Positions 58,058 through 59,778 of a stretch of 59,778 nucleotides of DNA are shown here, in pieces (positions within the stretch are counted from its first letter, which is position 1; the number at the start of each line of letters is the position of its first letter). The notes under the pieces were generated by a model. The model was not told the DNA's origin. It saw only the letters and a program-made list of their open reading frames with translations, and did not search any database. The position numbers were made by a program, and so were the translations under genes. The stretch is from Roseiflexaceae bacterium (GTDB lineage: Bacteria; Chloroflexota; Chloroflexia; Chloroflexales; Roseiflexaceae): positions 1 to 59,778 of the forward strand of contig CANJHS010000017.1 in NCBI GenBank assembly GCA_947474225.1. The letters are read 5' to 3'.

Positions 58058-59778
58058 ATGCGCTACCCGACAACCCACATCTCGACCCGGATGGCGATTC
58101 CCATCTGGGCAATCCAACAACGGAACCTGTTTGCAACGCTTGATCGTGCTGCAGATACGTACATCGAACGCTATGTGCTCGCCGATGGGACACTGCGCTG
58201 GCGGAGCCAATGGCCGGGCATGGACGGCTCGGATGACCCCTACGAAGGGTTCATGCAGCTTGCGTTGTTGTATGTCCTCGGTGGGTCAGACCACCTCTAT
58301 GACGAGGCGCGGCGCATCTGGGACGGCATTACCTGGCAATGGACCGAATACGGCCAAATCGACCGCGAATTCACCAAGTATTATGACTGGATGCATCACG
58401 GGGAAGGGTATTTGTTCCTCTACTTCCTCGGCTTGGCGCATCCCAATCAGCGCAAAGACCAACAGCGTGCGCACCGCTTCGCAGCAATGTATACCGGCGA
58501 TGATCCGCAGGCGCAGAATTTTGACAAAACCCACACGCTCATCCGCTCGCCATTGACCGGCAGCCACGGACCGCGCTTTGTCGCGACCGCCGAGGATTGG
58601 ATGACCCACCGCGTGGTGCTCGATCACTACCTCGCACCATTCGAAGACGTCGTCGACACCGACTTTGCAACGCGCCGCTGCACCTGGACCAATGACACCG
58701 TCTATGCCGATGTCATCGCCAAAATGAATGAGCGCATGAACCGCGGCGACGTGCCGCTCAATCTCAATGCGACCGGCATGGTCACCCATGCCTACATGTA
58801 CAGCAACGACACTACGCACAAGCAGTGGGTTCTCGATTACCTGGCTGCGTGGGAGGAACGCGCTGCCCGCAACGGCGGTATCATCCCCGACAATGTCGGT
58901 CTGGACGACGTGATCGGTCAGTACATGGATGGTAAGTGGTGGGGCGGGTATTATGGCTGGCGCTGGCCGCACGGCTTTTTGACCATCATCGAGCCCATTA
59001 CTAACGCCTGTATGAATGCGTTGTTGTTGACCGGCGACGAACGCTGGCTGACCTTGGCGCGCCAACAACTCGATGCCAATTGGAGGCTAGGCAAAGACGT
59101 CGATGGTATGTGGCACGTGCCCAATCGACACATCGACGCGGGCTGGGATGACTACCGTCCCGCCATGCACAAGTACCCCATCTATCTGTGGTTGGCGTCG
59201 CTCGCCGACGAGGACCTCGAGCGCATCACACGCATCCCACGGACCGAGGATTGGAATGCGATCCACATCGGCAAGGGCAAACACTACATCAGCAACACCT
59301 TGCCGTGGTTCGAATACATCCAGGGCCGCAACCCCGACTATCCGACACGCATCTTGCAAGCGAATCTCGATTTGGTCGCCAATCAACTCACCAAAATGCA
59401 CCTGCCCATCGCCGATCCGGCACGCTGGCACAATATCACGGGCATTGACAAATCCGCACTCAACATCGACATGGACGTCGACCCCATCCACGCCTGGCAG
59501 GAGCTCACTCCGGTGCTGGTCGAAGGTCTCGTCCAGACGACCCTCGGTGCACCGATGCACATCTCGCACGGGGGCTTGCAGTTCGGTCAAGTACGCTACT
59601 ACGACGGCGCGCGGCGCCGCCCTGGCCTACCTCCGGGTGTGGCAGCACTCGTCAGCGCCGTTGGACCCACACACGTGACGATTACCCTGGTCAATACCGA
59701 CCCGACCGAACTGCGTGACGTCGTCGTGCAAGCCGGCGTGTTTGGGGAACATCAGTTCGTCGGCGTCGAGATTGCAGA
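58058..59778 (+). CDS. Large protein of unknown function, glycosidase/lyase-like helical barrel (3' end outside window)
   Basis: Open frame from ATG at 58058 (GGAG six bases upstream) to the window end with no stop, at least 573 residues. The sequence has the Trp/Tyr/His-rich look of (alpha/alpha) toroid carbohydrate enzymes: WRSQWPGMDGSDDPYEGFMQ, KYYDWMHHGEGYLFLYFLGLA, WWGGYYGWRWPHGF, WHVPNRHIDAGWDDYRP, GKGKHYISNTLPWFEYIQG. There is no signal peptide. I do not recognise the family and no catalytic residue can be assigned. It follows the unknown gene at 57374 by 27 bases on the same strand. Confidence 0.6.
   Translation, partial: MRYPTTHISTRMAIPIWAIQQRNLFATLDRAADTYIERYVLADGTLRWRSQWPGMDGSDDPYEGFMQLALLYVLGGSDHLYDEARRIWDGITWQWTEYGQIDREFTKYYDWMHHGEGYLFLYFLGLAHPNQRKDQQRAHRFAAMYTGDDPQAQNFDKTHTLIRSPLTGSHGPRFVATAEDWMTHRVVLDHYLAPFEDVVDTDFATRRCTWTNDTVYADVIAKMNERMNRGDVPLNLNATGMVTHAYMYSNDTTHKQWVLDYLAAWEERAARNGGIIPDNVGLDDVIGQYMDGKWWGGYYGWRWPHGFLTIIEPITNACMNALLLTGDERWLTLARQQLDANWRLGKDVDGMWHVPNRHIDAGWDDYRPAMHKYPIYLWLASLADEDLERITRIPRTEDWNAIHIGKGKHYISNTLPWFEYIQGRNPDYPTRILQANLDLVANQLTKMHLPIADPARWHNITGIDKSALNIDMDVDPIHAWQELTPVLVEGLVQTTLGAPMHISHGGLQFGQVRYYDGARRRPGLPPGVAALVSAVGPTHVTITLVNTDPTELRDVVVQAGVFGEHQFVGVEIA

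Overview
The window is a 59.8 kb stretch of a bacterial chromosome. It is a single region with mostly housekeeping genes, no rRNA, no CRISPR array and no transposase. Gene starts have clear Shine-Dalgarno sites. The best guess for the organism is a member of the Chloroflexota, probably class Chloroflexia. This rests on an LDH-like tetrameric-type malate dehydrogenase, a PyrR-PyrB-PyrC operon, SURF1 (aerobic respiration), many lipoprotein or secreted Asp-box and RTX proteins, and large multi-pass GT87-like membrane proteins. No rRNA is available to prove it.

Region 1 (1-16.3 kb, plus 22.4-23.9 kb) is accessory and encodes exported proteins. It has two tandem M23-like lipoproteins (the first cut by the window edge), three tandem ~870-residue Asp-box beta-propeller proteins, and four RTX (glycine/aspartate nonapeptide) proteins with C-terminal Ig-like modules. 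The largest RTX gene (2018-3843) is broken by an in-frame stop and by a one-base frameshift. A decayed VOC/glyoxalase-family gene lies at 14117-14385. Duplication and decay are the themes here.

Region 2 (16.4-22.4 kb) holds lipA-type lipoate ligase (minus), then on plus a ribosome hibernation factor, FabF, an aspartylglucosaminidase-like Ntn hydrolase, an orphan ABC sugar-binding lipoprotein and adenine phosphoribosyltransferase. Region 3 (24-36.7 kb) holds SURF1, a tRNA with CAU anticodon and its own promoter and terminator, an overlapping pair (PEP-utilising enzyme and acyltransferase-3 membrane protein), leucyl-tRNA synthetase, an ACT protein overlapping a methyltransferase, a GT87-like membrane protein and a GNAT acetyltransferase.

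Region 4 (36.8-40.7 kb) carries an MFS exporter and then a visibly AT-richer, divergently arranged restriction-modification pair: a Sau3AI/MutH-family endonuclease and a C5-cytosine methyltransferase. This looks like a horizontally acquired GATC system. Region 5 (40.8-53.5 kb) is SecA, cofactor-independent phosphoglycerate mutase, a GH95 alpha-L-fucosidase-type enzyme, KsgA with two upstream zinc-ribbon membrane proteins, an NAD(P)-binding reductase, a CX5R tyrosine phosphatase, aldose 1-epimerase and malate dehydrogenase.

Region 6 (53.6-59.8 kb) has a 2TM protein, heptanucleotide repeats, and a very readable pyrimidine operon: a consensus promoter, a PyrR-binding loop at the extreme 5' end of the leader, an intrinsic terminator, then pyrR, pyrB and pyrC. 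Two genes of unknown function follow, the last running off the window. The items most worth following up are the shared extracytoplasmic N-terminal domain on two unrelated membrane enzymes, the recurrent two-cysteine module of the RTX proteins, the propeller array with one diverged blade region, and the PEP-enzyme/acyltransferase operon.
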